Shown here: piece after piece, positions 54,595-64,000 of the stretch | Position numbering within the stretch: position 1 is the first letter of the stretch | Layout of the letters: every line of letters starts with the position of its first letter | Assembly (NCBI GenBank): GCA_003988855.1 | Contig: QYAI01000046.1 | Span: forward strand, 124,001-188,000 | From: Arachnopeziza araneosa | Taxonomy: Eukaryota > Ascomycota > Leotiomycetes > Helotiales > Arachnopezizaceae | DNA length: 64,000 nucleotides | Direction: 5' to 3' | Made by a program: the position numbers and the translations under genes | The notes under the pieces: model-generated | Seen by the model: the letters and a program-made list of their open reading frames with translations, nothing else | What the model was told of the DNA's origin: nothing | Databases searched by the model: none

Positions 54595-55626
54595 CTAGAC
54601 CTCAAGAACGAGTTTGACACCACTAACTCCCTTGATCAGCTCATCCAATCCCGCATTTAACCCTTCCAAACCCCCCTTGACTACTTTCACATCTGGACTA
54701 GGTACAAATTGGCCAGTTGCCAATTTCTCCCTCAGCCAGATGTTGAAAACGAAAGTGAAGTGTTCTGTCATGGCCTCATACTCCATTGGAGCCATACAGA
54801 ACTTCACTTCCATACCATCCACTTTGGTATAAGTCTCTGGGACTCGGGGAGCACAAGCCAAGCGAGTCAGTCCAGAACCCTGAAACTCTTTCAAGACCTC
54901 AATGCACTGTTCCAACGAGTTGGGAACAGCGTCATAGCAAGTTTGGATGGTGATACCATCATCCTTCGCCGCCTGGATGATCCTGCCTACCACGCCATCA
55001 CTTTTGTAGTCAAAAACTTTGCTAGCTCCCAACTGCTTCATGTAATCGTGGTGCTTCTCACTCGCAGTGACATAAACGATGAAGCCCATCAACTTAGCAC
55101 TCTGCACTGCCGCACTACCAACACTACTCGCACCACCCCAGATCAAAATTCCCTTCTTATCCGCAGCCGTATAGTTTGTGTCCCGAGGTACTCCAATGCT
55201 GTACCAACCAGCCCAGGTTGTCGCAACCGCCATGGGCAACAGACTAGCTTTATTGAAACTGATACCTTCTGGAAGCGGGACGACATTGGCGGAGGGCACG
55301 AGTACGAGTTTTTGGAAAGCACCATAGTCTGCTAGTCCTTTGTGATAGAAAGCTGTTGCAAAGGCGGCGACTTTGCTACCGGGTTTGAAATACTCCTCGG
55401 AAACGGAGGAGCCTGCTGAAATGATGGTACCTGCTATGTCGGAGCCAAGTACAGCGGGGTAGTTTACAACGAAGCTGCCAGTTTGGCGCATGAAGTAGTC
55501 GACGAGATTCAGAGCAATGGATTTGGTTTCAATAAGAATCTCGTTTGGACCGGGGGTAGGAGTAGGACGTGAAGTGACTTCAAGACGAGCCCCTTTGGAT
55601 AAGAGAATAGCTGCTGAGTGAGACAT
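54595..55626 (-). CDS. Zinc-free MDR enoyl reductase / quinone oxidoreductase-like protein
   Basis: Single exon, 343 residues. The GroES-like N-terminus reads PGPNEILIETKSIALNLVDYFMRQTG and VLGSDIAGTIISAG; the catalytic-zinc cysteine and histidine of alcohol dehydrogenases are missing. The NAD(P)-binding Rossmann motif is ILIWGGASSVGSAAVQSAKLMG. The pattern LLPMAVATTWAGWY plus GGASSVG places it with fungal zinc-binding-dehydrogenase/trans-enoyl reductase proteins such as ToxD, which often sit in secondary metabolite or detoxification clusters. The product is unknown. It diverges from IWR1. Confidence 0.9.
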   Translation of the reverse strand: MSHSAAILLSKGARLEVTSRPTPTPGPNEILIETKSIALNLVDYFMRQTGSFVVNYPAVLGSDIAGTIISAGSSVSEEYFKPGSKVAAFATAFYHKGLADYGAFQKLVLVPSANVVPLPEGISFNKASLLPMAVATTWAGWYSIGVPRDTNYTAADKKGILIWGGASSVGSAAVQSAKLMGFIVYVTASEKHHDYMKQLGASKVFDYKSDGVVGRIIQAAKDDGITIQTCYDAVPNSLEQCIEVLKEFQGSGLTRLACAPRVPETYTKVDGMEVKFCMAPMEYEAMTEHFTFVFNIWLREKLATGQFVPSPDVKVVKGGLEGLNAGLDELIKGVSGVKLVLEV

Positions 55627-56252
55627 ATTGGAATCGGATTGGTGACAATGAGATAAAGGAAGTGATTATGATGGAGAGTTTGAACGGATATCGATTTGCA
55701 GCCGGAGTACAGAGAAAAACTTATACTCCTACCATGGAGTTACACGGATTTAATTGCGAGCAACTTTGCCCCCTCCGATGTCTCTTGCCATTACACGCTT
55801 TAACCCCGCCGGATTCCACGTTTGTTACAAGTTTCCCTATGATGAAGTTGAGTTGAAGCTTACTGACGCTAACTTCATTTCGTATCCATCAAATCCGCGC
55901 TCTAATTGGTTCCTTGATTACTTCCTTGATTGCCTAAGCCACCCTCAAGATTTCCGATGTCCGCTGGTTTTCTTCCTCTTCAAATAGGTAAGAGTATTCT
56001 TTATTTCTAATCGTAAGTTCAGGAGTTGTATGACGAGTACTATTCCCGTAAACGTTTAAATTTATTTTCATGAAGTTGCTAATCAGCTTCGTCAATAAGG
56101 CGTTAGCGTGATCCAATGCCACGTTGATTATCACCAGATAATAACATTTTCAACAGCCTCGCCAGTCCATTCTTCATCGGAATTCAAGGATCGAAATGGC
56201 ACATCAAAGTTGACAGTCAAACACTCCGCATTTGTAATATCAGATTGCCGCC
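55627..56252. promoter_or_regulatory. Divergent promoter region of MDR oxidoreductase and IWR1
   Basis: A 626-nt spacer without a supported gene; moderately AT-rich in the middle. Confidence 0.45.
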
Positions 56253-57646
56253 ATGTCTGCACTACCTCCGGATACCGTCCTGATCAAGCGCAAGCGCACT
56301 GCTGAGCCTGTTGATTCTCTACGTAGGATACATTTGCCGTTCTTTCTGACTCTCTGCTAATCATCCTAGGGGTGCATGAGTCTGCTGGTAAAAGACAGCG
56401 GCGAGCTGATTTTGTCTATCAACTCCAACCAACCTCCGCAGACGCCAAACAACCTTTCTCAAGAGACCCCGCGATCAAGCCAAAGCGTCAATCGCTTCTA
56501 CCTAATCCATTTCCCTCAAAGTTACATGCAGCTTCAATCTCTACTCGAGGACAAGATGCACATAACTCTGGCACAAATACACCTGGCGACATTACTCCTC
56601 CCTTGCCAACGGGCGCTGCAACACCAATCCCACGCCCAATAGCTCGACCACCGCCCAGATTCCACATTACCCGTTCTCCAGCTCCTTCTACGACCGTCAT
56701 TCCGAATGTGCTCAATCGCAAGCGTAGGAGCGAGTTTATTTTCTCGGAAAGAAAGGTTCGATCAAAAAATGCTGAGGAATTAAATGCTCAAACTACGACC
56801 TCTCAACCACGTTCGCCTCCGCAGACCAGGCTACAGAAAAAGCCAGGCCTGACGAAATATACGCATACCTCCACACCCACAACCAAGCCAAAACAAGATC
56901 TACCCCTTCCACTACAGAATGCTGGTGGCATGCCGTGGGATGTTAACTCTGAGGAGTTGGCAGCGCAGATGCAAGCATATACGTTACAAGAGATTGGGAA
57001 GAATATAGCTGCTTCAGAAGCAGAACGGCCCGTTGCTAAAGTATCCACTTCTTCACGGTTGCAAAATACTGGTCCTTCGAAATTTAAGCCCAGGAAACCA
57101 GCTCTTAGATATGCTGAGAGACATCCGGAAGAGATAGCGGCTGGTGCTATGGATGTAGATATAGGCGAGGAAGATTTGGTCGAAGAAGAGGACAGTGGGG
57201 ACGACTCGGAGTACATTATTGATACTTATGTTCGAGTACCTGTCGAAGCTCTCGAAGCGGTTGAAGAGCATACTAGTTTCGGTTTCTTGGTTCTTGACTC
57301 CCAACCTGACATTGATGCATTCTACCGGGAAGAGACAGATTCTGACGATGAAGCAGAGGATGAGGACGAAGATGAGAATGGTATGTCGAGCGAACTACTA
57401 TCTTTTCGACATGACTAATTGTTGGAAGCCGAGAATCACTACACAGCAGATTATCCGGATGAAGAAGTCGAATCAGATGACGAGTATGGCCGGAATGCCT
57501 ACCACTACAGCAAAGATATTGACGAGTTCGATGATTACGCTTTCAGCGATGACGAGAATGAAGCTACGAAGTATCCTTGGATGAAAGTAAAGAAACCAAA
57601 GGGAGTTGGAGACGACGATGAAGATAATGAAGATAATGAAGACTAG
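56253..57646 (+). CDS. IWR1: Iwr1-family RNA polymerase II nuclear import factor
   Basis: Binds assembled RNA polymerase II and directs its nuclear import. Exons 56253..56322, 56370..57380 and 57429..57646 give 432 residues. The N-terminus LIKRKRTAEPVDSLRVHE is basic and carries the conserved start with a nuclear localisation character, followed by RQRRADFVYQLQ. The middle is Pro/Ser/Thr-rich and disordered. The C-terminal Iwr1 domain has the spliced ENHYTADYPDEEVESDDEYGRNAYHYSK, the family signature, within a strongly acidic region (DSDDEAEDEDEDEN) and ends in Asp/Glu/Asn repeats. The second intron splits this domain just before the signature. Confidence 0.93.
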
Positions 57647-58589
57647 GCCTTGGGAGTGCAGATTTCCTAAACCCTTATCTTAGGCCTTTAATGTATGTCG
57701 CCCTATCTTAGAGGGCTGCGCTCATATGAATGGCAGAATCATTGAAGTACTACGTGGCATACAGTATGACAATCGTGACTCGAGAGATACATCTACCTCA
57801 TACGAATCCCTTTTGCAGAATGTTCTTCCTTCTCATTCAATTTCCGTAACGAGCCATTGCTCAATTGAATCAACGATGTTGGACAGCTAGAGTCACTATC
57901 CCCATCCTATTGCCTCCAACTCTTTTTCTCTGTGGCTATTTGAGATATCGTTGCTGGGTGAGACAGTCGACACTATCTCGGTACTGAGCTACGACTGGAT
58001 GTACTTTGAAGTGCTCTTCCATTCTTCTTTATACGCCTTTCAATTCACTAACGTTTATTGTTATGTGATTTCCGTCGGCTTACCATCAGGCCTTAGACAA
58101 GTTGTGAAAATAGGTTGATAGAGTGCGAGGGAGAGTACTGAACTCCTTGAGCTGGAGATAATACTACAGTCACATCTCCGCAGCTACGGATTTGCTCGAC
58201 GGATCCCCAATGCACAACATATGAAGAAGGTCTAACCAAAATGGAATCTAATTTTCGTATTCATGGTTAACGTGCAGTCTATTGACAACCCAAAACTGAC
58301 CATCTGGTTCTAAAATATCAGACAGCCATCCACCGTGCAAGAATTCAGTTTCTTAAATAATACTAAAACCCTCAAAGTCTTACACGACCCAAAAATTGCA
58401 AGAGGGGTATCATACCAGCAGTACTAGCACCGTTCCCATGAGACAACCATAAATGATAGTTGCTCCACCCTTTGAACCAGGAAGGAAAAGATATACGAGT
58501 AAATTTCCAACAACAGCGGCAGGATCATCACCATCATATTGCACTCTCAATACTGTCTGCCAATCTTGTTCGCACTCGATGTTCCCGTT
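57647..58589. other. Intergenic between convergent genes, no gene seen
   Basis: This 943-nt stretch is AT-rich with no long ORF. It should contain both 3' UTRs; the remainder is unexplained. Confidence 0.45.
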
Positions 58590-60186
58590 TTATTCTTTCT
58601 CGGAGGCGTGATAGGAAAGGGAGGCAGGTGGACTTCGTTCCCACGACGATGGCGGCGAATATTGTGAGTTGATTACATTTGAACCAGAGATGATGACAGT
58701 GTTGAGGGTATCAGCAGAACTGGCATTTCTCTTCAGCTTCCGAAATTCCGCTTTTATTTTTGGGTTTTCCTCTTCCCAAAGCTCAATGGCTCTTCGCATT
58801 CGATCTTTTGCTTTTTCTAGTTAGCAGCGTAGGGTGGTATAGATTTAGACACTTGCTTGAATGATAGTACTCTTCGTCATCACCATTCAGGATTTCCCTT
58901 GCACGGCGTTTGTCAGATTCTGTCACCGAGTCGTATAACACCGCCCATCTTGGAAACATCTCGACGAGCGAGTAGGGCCAATCCTTGAAGGGCTCCTTAG
59001 ACCGCTGTCTAACCTGGACTTGGATTTGTTCTACTCTGCCCTCAGCATCTCGGACAAGGTTAAAATCGCTATCAACTTTCGGATAAAAGCACGTTCGATA
59101 GAAACGTGCTGAACCACCCTGGCCTTTATTATCTCGTTGGATGTTTGGACATTCACGATTTAGGATGGCGATGATGTCCTGGTACGGCAAGCCCTTATCT
59201 TCCTTTAGGTATCGCACTCTGTGGTCTTGTGGAATAGTATACGGAATATTACAATGAGGTGGCTTTTCGATGCGACGGGGAGACCATGGTGGTGAGAGGC
59301 GATGGCGATAAGAAGAGGTTTGGCCACTAAAATCCTGATCGGCGAATCGTCTGTTGCGAGGCGTACGCTGAGGGCGAGCTCTATTTCTTGCTTCTAATCT
59401 CGTCGAACTATGTTGGTATTCCTGAAGATGATTATACTCATTTGCTGATTTCTTTCGCAGGGGAAATCGTTGACTTGAAGGTAGTGTTCTCCTCTCCTCT
59501 GGTGGTGAGGGATAGTACTGCCCAGTCCATGTCAACTGCCGGGTTTTTGAGGTTTGTTGGTCTGAAGCTAAAGGTACTGATGGTAGCAGTGACTGAGATG
59601 CTAGAGACGGCAAACTACTCCTTCTGACGGGCTCCAAGCTGAAAGTGGGCAGGGGAAATAGTGTTCGTTCCAACTCTATGGGTGCGAGGTGACATATCGA
59701 AGCGGAATCAGGGTTGACTGAGTAGGAAAGTGATGGTAAGTTGTACCTATTTCCACACGAGTTGGAAGATTGCCAAGGCAAACTTGGTCGCCGAGCATCC
59801 ACTTCGAGAGGTACTGGCCGTGAGAATCTGTTTTGATTCTCGGGTGTTTTGCACTCCTCTACAGAGGAGTTGAGAATCGTAGAAACGGCCATCTGGTTTC
59901 TTGAATCATCGGGGCCGGCGTTGGCGTTCATAATTCGAGCAGTCTCGGTTAGAGAAACGAGCATCTCTCCAGAAGAATTAGCAAGCGACTTCAGTCTCTC
60001 GTATCGAAACGTTTGTATAATGAGCAGATTGTACGCCTCATATAATGTTGGCTTCCTCAGAACAAGTGGGCAAAGTCGAAGCGGGTATTCATTGAGGCCG
60101 AGGATGCTGCCGGAGAGGAGGCTGCCACAGTTGAAACCAACAAGTTGTAAGGTTCTAGCAAAAGACAAATACCAACAGTCGGGCAC
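58590..60186 (-). CDS. Unrecognised basic protein with conserved-looking C-terminal domain
   Basis: The frame 58783..60186 is open for 467 codons. The first 75 residues look like non-coding translation, and ATGs at 59964 or 59931 (MNANAGPDDSRNQ) are more likely starts. The middle (residues about 110-320) is Ser/Pro/Arg-rich and disordered. The C-terminal part is ordered: IPYTIPQDHRVRYLKEDKGLPYQDIIAILNREC, then RFYRTCFYPKVDSDFNLVRDAEGR and WPYSLVEMFPRWAVLYDSVTESDKRRAREILN; the first segment looks like a helix-turn-helix-type recognition region. A short 3' exon ending at 58590 with MRRAIELWEEENPKIKAEFRKLKR (coiled coil) is likely, but the intron near 58817-58853 cannot be placed with a closing phase using consensus sites. 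I do not recognise the family. Confidence 0.6.
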
Positions 60187-63100
60187 AAGCGAAAGTTATA
60201 CGACGGCGACCTTTGCTGGGGACCGTCTCGAGTCCGCAGCGTTAGGCGAAAGTGTGCTCTGGAAATGATTTCTGTCTTGGACCAGATTCAGCACGGATCT
60301 GATGCGGTGTCAACCCATTCTATCGTCTAGCCCAAGTATTTGAGCTGTCGTATTGAGCATTAGATGGTGGGAAAGGGTTCCTCGGCACAGATGATAGCCC
60401 AGCAACGATACAGCAAACCCCTCTGCCCTGCGGCCTCTGATCTGCCTGACTTTCCCTCTCTTACATCTCCAGCGATTTGTGGCTAGCGGCCATTGGGCTT
60501 CTGATGTTGGTGCGGAGGCTTCCACTGCCTATTGGATGCACAAACGGGGCGGTGGGTTTAGACTGCCCTGCCCCCCGAACTTTCAAAATACATACTTACA
60601 CACGCAGGCGACGCTCTCTCTCTCAGCCTTCGCCTTTGCATCGGCCACTTCATCCACATGCCGTCGATACAGCTCTTCTCCTCTGAACCCCATAGGCAGA
60701 TCCGCCTCACACTCGACAAGTCCAGCTGGCCTCGTGGACTCCTCGCCTTCGCTACGACGGCAGAGAGCACCGGAAAGAATCGCCGTTGCCGCATCGGGGG
60801 TGACGACATTTGGTGGTCAGCTCTCCTATTACTGGAAAAGGCAGTGTTGGTTACACGGAATCCCTTGGAGGAAGAAAGCTCCCATTCGATACCAGACGGG
60901 CGGGCCCGGGACGCATTTCCTCATCCAGCCCCCGCATGGGTTGACGATCATGGGGTATTCCCGTGCAAACCAAGGTGGGAGAGTCAACTTGGCCATGGTT
61001 GATTAGCTGGAACATGGACTCGACAACACCCTAGCGGGAAACGCTTCTTACACCGCCGTTGACGTTCGCGTTGGCCCTTTGGCGGCTGCACAGAAACCAA
61101 CAAATTGCATCAAACGTGCAGGGAACCCACAGAACAAAGCGTCGGCCGACCTGCCCTCTACACGGCGACCTTCACATCTGAGAGATCCAAAAATACCAGC
61201 TAAGCGCTGTCAGCAGCTGCAAGAGGAACAAATACAACACTAATATAAGCTTAACCTCGAGTCTATCTTGATGACATGCGACCGAGGTCTAAGATCATGC
61301 ATCTTCTTTTGCCGACTCGCAAACGATTAGCATGAACTGAATATCGGAATGCAGAAAAATCAACAACATACACCCTGTAGACACGATGGGAGAATGTTTC
61401 GGCGGCAACCGCGCCAGCAGAAATGTCCAGTTCCTAAGCGAAAACAATAAGGAAGATCGATGTTACACACGACGTCAGAGAAAAGCAATACAAGAGATCA
61501 CTAATATGGTGGAGATTGAAAAAGGAGGATTGCTGAGATATGGGGAAAAGGTTCTCGTCGGAAAGCAGAAAAGAGGGGCCGCGCTCTGGCAGTTTATCGA
61601 AATCTGCAAGCCATAGTGAAGGAGACTTCAACAGCAGCTCGCGTCCACACCTCTGTTCACCCCCACACTTCAAAATCTAGATGGGAGGAGACGTGGTCTT
61701 CTTGGAGATGTGCTTGTCCTCAGTCACTCGGGTCGCATGAATACGCCACGGCGGCCCAGCAATCTGGTTCGAGTAGGATCCTGTCCTACCTGCATAATCT
61801 GCCATCTTGTATTTTCCTTTTAAAGAAACGGCTTTGCAAAGTATCAATTTATCCTTATCGACACCACCACCCCGAGAAAGCACCCTCCCGCTGTGTGCTA
61901 TTGCATCCGACATCTGCAAGTGACTAGAAGCAGCCGTTTCCTATCGGAAAATGCGGTACATAAGAACGGGTTCAGATCTGAGCCGCCGTTTATTCTAGTC
62001 CCCGAACTCTTTGACATGTGGCAGCACGGAGATAGATGCCACCAATGACATAGATCGTGGAGGATGATCGACATTGTTTCAAAAGACCTCATTTTAGTTC
62101 TTATCCTCCGCTTTCACCTGATGATATATCCATTTTTAGTCATGTCTGTCGCTTTATTTACACTCGCAAGAAGACTGCAGATGTGCTAAGTCGTTCTCAT
62201 TCCTATCATTTGCTAAAAAGCAAAGAATGTTGCCAGAGGCTGCACCAGTTGGTGGATGCTCTCTCAGGTGAATAATATTCCAACAACATGGTGTTATTGT
62301 TTCTGATACTCACCAGCTCTCTCTTTCGAGACCAGTGTTTTAATCTCGTCGTCGGCTGAAAATAATACGGCCGTTGCTTATGATAGTCTCGGACTTTTCT
62401 CTCTCTGGGATCATTCCCGTTTAAGTAACTATGAAATTCGCGAAGAAGATGGTGAAATCATACCTTACCTGAAATTTTATCAAGATCAACTTAGCATCTT
62501 CCGCCCCTGTAGGGAGTATGAAGCCTTTAACGTCCTCGAAAGTTCAAGTGTCTAGTATCAGCGAGAGGAATCAACGTATCAAATGTCTAGAAAAAGACCG
62601 AATTTCTCCTCAAGAACTCCCAACACCCAGCACGGTCATGGCGTCTAGAATTCTCACCAAAGTTGTGCTTAACGTAGTGACCAGGCTGTCTCTTGCGTAT
62701 ACGGTGAGGATGGGAGTGTTGCATATGCGATAGTTTGTCTTTTGTGAGCTAAGTGAGACATTTGTTGCTTACTGATATTCAGGGATGAACAAATCTCAAA
62801 TTTGCAGAGGCGCTGCGAAGAGTTAGACTGAACGAGAGAGCTGCTGCAGCCTCTTCTGTGGATGGTAAGCAAGGAGAACGGCCGATCTAGTGAGATGAGA
62901 AGAGAACGAATCATGGCGTTATGCATGTAAACGAGGCGTTGTGACACAACACCCTTCTACGTTCCCCAGGTTTTAGCGGTCTGTCAACACAGCAGAGCAT
63001 TTATGCACGCACAGGCCGAAAAGCGAGAAATGATGGTAGCGCTGAACTAGATTTTGGCAAGACCCTGCATCCAGATTTGAGACATGGAGAGCCAGCTGCT

Positions 63101-64000
63101 TAACAATCTTGTGTAACGCGTGGATTTGTATGGCAGATTCTAATTACTACATTCTTACATGAAGCTATCATCGATAATTATATCTATCTCTTCCTAGTAT
63201 CTTGATTAAACTGATTTAAAGACACACCTACGAAGTTGTGATACTGAAGTAATTTAAAACAATGTGCTCCGGAGATACCTCAGTATCTCCAGAGCGTTCT
63301 GTATGAAACCGAACGCCGATTATGCAGCCCTTCAAGGATCCTTGTTTAGAACGCCAGTAGTGGCTACCACTCGAAGAAACGACATTTCTTAGCTTTTCAG
63401 CCGTAGAGATCGGGCACGCCAAATCGCGGTCAGAATACTCAGGTGTGGCAAGGCGTTCTCAAGGGTTCTCCGCTAGTGGCCATTAGGATTCCTCCATCCC
63501 AAATCTATTATCTCATCTAGGTATCAAGCTGAGTAGAAGGTCAAGGATCGACATGGTCGTCGTCCTTCCCGCCTCTGGATTCGGCTGATGCTTGTACCTG
63601 GAGAAGACAGCTATTTGTTAGGTACATTTACTCTTTATGGTGAAGGCTGCATGAGGACTCTATTTGGAGGTTTTTGAGATGCGATGGCGTCTGAATTTGG
63701 AAGGACGGTTCGTCCTAGGTTTCTTGCTCCGCATTGGTCTAGATTGGCTCAGATTATCGACTGTTGATGGGAAGCGATTTATATCCGGTGGAGGAATCTG
63801 ATCTCATGTTTAGATCCCTAAAGTTCGGGGGATCGCAACTCTCTCTTGCAAGGTTCTTCATATCTGCGAGTAGTCTTAGTTGGCATGTAGTTGTAGACGA
63901 CCATTCCTCTCTGAGAACATTCATCATGTGTGGTTCAGCTTCACTAGGTCTAATATCGAGCATGGATTCAGAGACTGGAGTTAAGAACCTCAAGCAGGGA
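60187..64000. other. Gene-poor stretch
   Basis: This stretch of 3.8 kb at the right edge has overlapping short ORFs without family motifs. The ORF 60479..61006 (175 codons) is repetitive Ser/Ala-rich translation on a C-rich strand. One two-exon candidate at 62057..62555 is listed separately. I see no terminal repeats, reverse transcriptase or transposase motifs. Confidence 0.4.
62057..62555 (+). CDS. Candidate two-exon hypothetical gene
   Basis: Exon 62057..62267 and exon 62317..62555 join in phase over a 49-nt intron (GTGAAT donor, CTGAT near the end, CCAG acceptor), giving 149 residues. The second exon frame has no ATG of its own but is open for 78 codons. The joined product reads smoothly across the junction (QLVDALSALSFETSVLISSS) and has mixed hydrophobic, Ser-rich and acidic helices (NYEIREEDGEIIPYLKFYQDQLSIF). 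It could also be a fragment of a longer decayed gene. I recognise no family. Evidence is only splice signals, phase and composition. Confidence 0.35.

Noticed and set aside
60479..61006. ORF of 175 codons near the right end
   Set aside because: Ser/Ala-rich translation of a C-rich strand with overlapping ORFs in other frames; no motif.
1..64000. CRISPR arrays, insertion sequences, LTR retrotransposons
   Set aside because: No spaced direct repeats, terminal inverted repeats, reverse transcriptase or transposase motifs were seen; the window is eukaryotic.

Overview
This is a filamentous ascomycete (Pezizomycotina) nuclear window. The evidence is very short GT-AG introns (about 45-125 nt) that rejoin conserved protein frames, an APSES regulator of the StuA type, a Zn2Cys6 regulator, a fused bioDA gene, a nuclear ATP9 and an ECM14 pseudopeptidase. 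Base composition and gene content would fit a Leotiomycete, but that placement is a guess. Coordinates of spliced genes were obtained by reading splice sites by eye and checking that the reading phase closes; most close exactly.

Layout. 0-6 kb: 3' part of an Ess1/Pin1 prolyl isomerase, an LrgA-LrgB type membrane protein (six exons), and a coiled-coil protein. 6-12 kb: a complete late biotin pathway, bioDA and bioB diverging from one promoter with bioF beside them. 12.6-19.4 kb: a GH16 glucanase-like protein, a long empty stretch, an Aur1/Ipt1-type PAP2 enzyme and a BTB protein. 20-31 kb: StuA diverging from SRP72, then a Sec7-PH Arf exchange factor diverging from ECM14. 32-38 kb: a possible accessory set (epoxide hydrolase, nine-exon MFS transporter, Zn2Cys6 regulator). 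39-48.5 kb: ATP9, AKR1 palmitoyltransferase diverging from the SRP receptor beta subunit, cystathionine beta-synthase diverging from a Kre9/Knh1-like cell wall protein. 49-56 kb: a second possible accessory set (DJ-1/PfpI protein, PhyH-type dioxygenase, NCS1 nucleobase transporter, zinc-free MDR oxidoreductase). 56-60 kb: Iwr1 and an unrecognised basic protein. 60-64 kb: gene-poor, with one candidate two-exon gene.

The best supported functional unit is the biotin cluster: bioF makes 7-keto-8-aminopelargonate, bioDA performs the next two steps and bioB closes the thiophane ring. The clustering is already known from Aspergillus. Several secretion genes (SRP72, SRP receptor beta, Sec7-GEF, AKR1) lie in the window but are not obviously co-regulated. 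The two accessory neighbourhoods at 32-38 kb and 49-56 kb are the most likely places for undescribed biology; their pathway links are inference only. No tRNA, rRNA, CRISPR or transposon was recognised.
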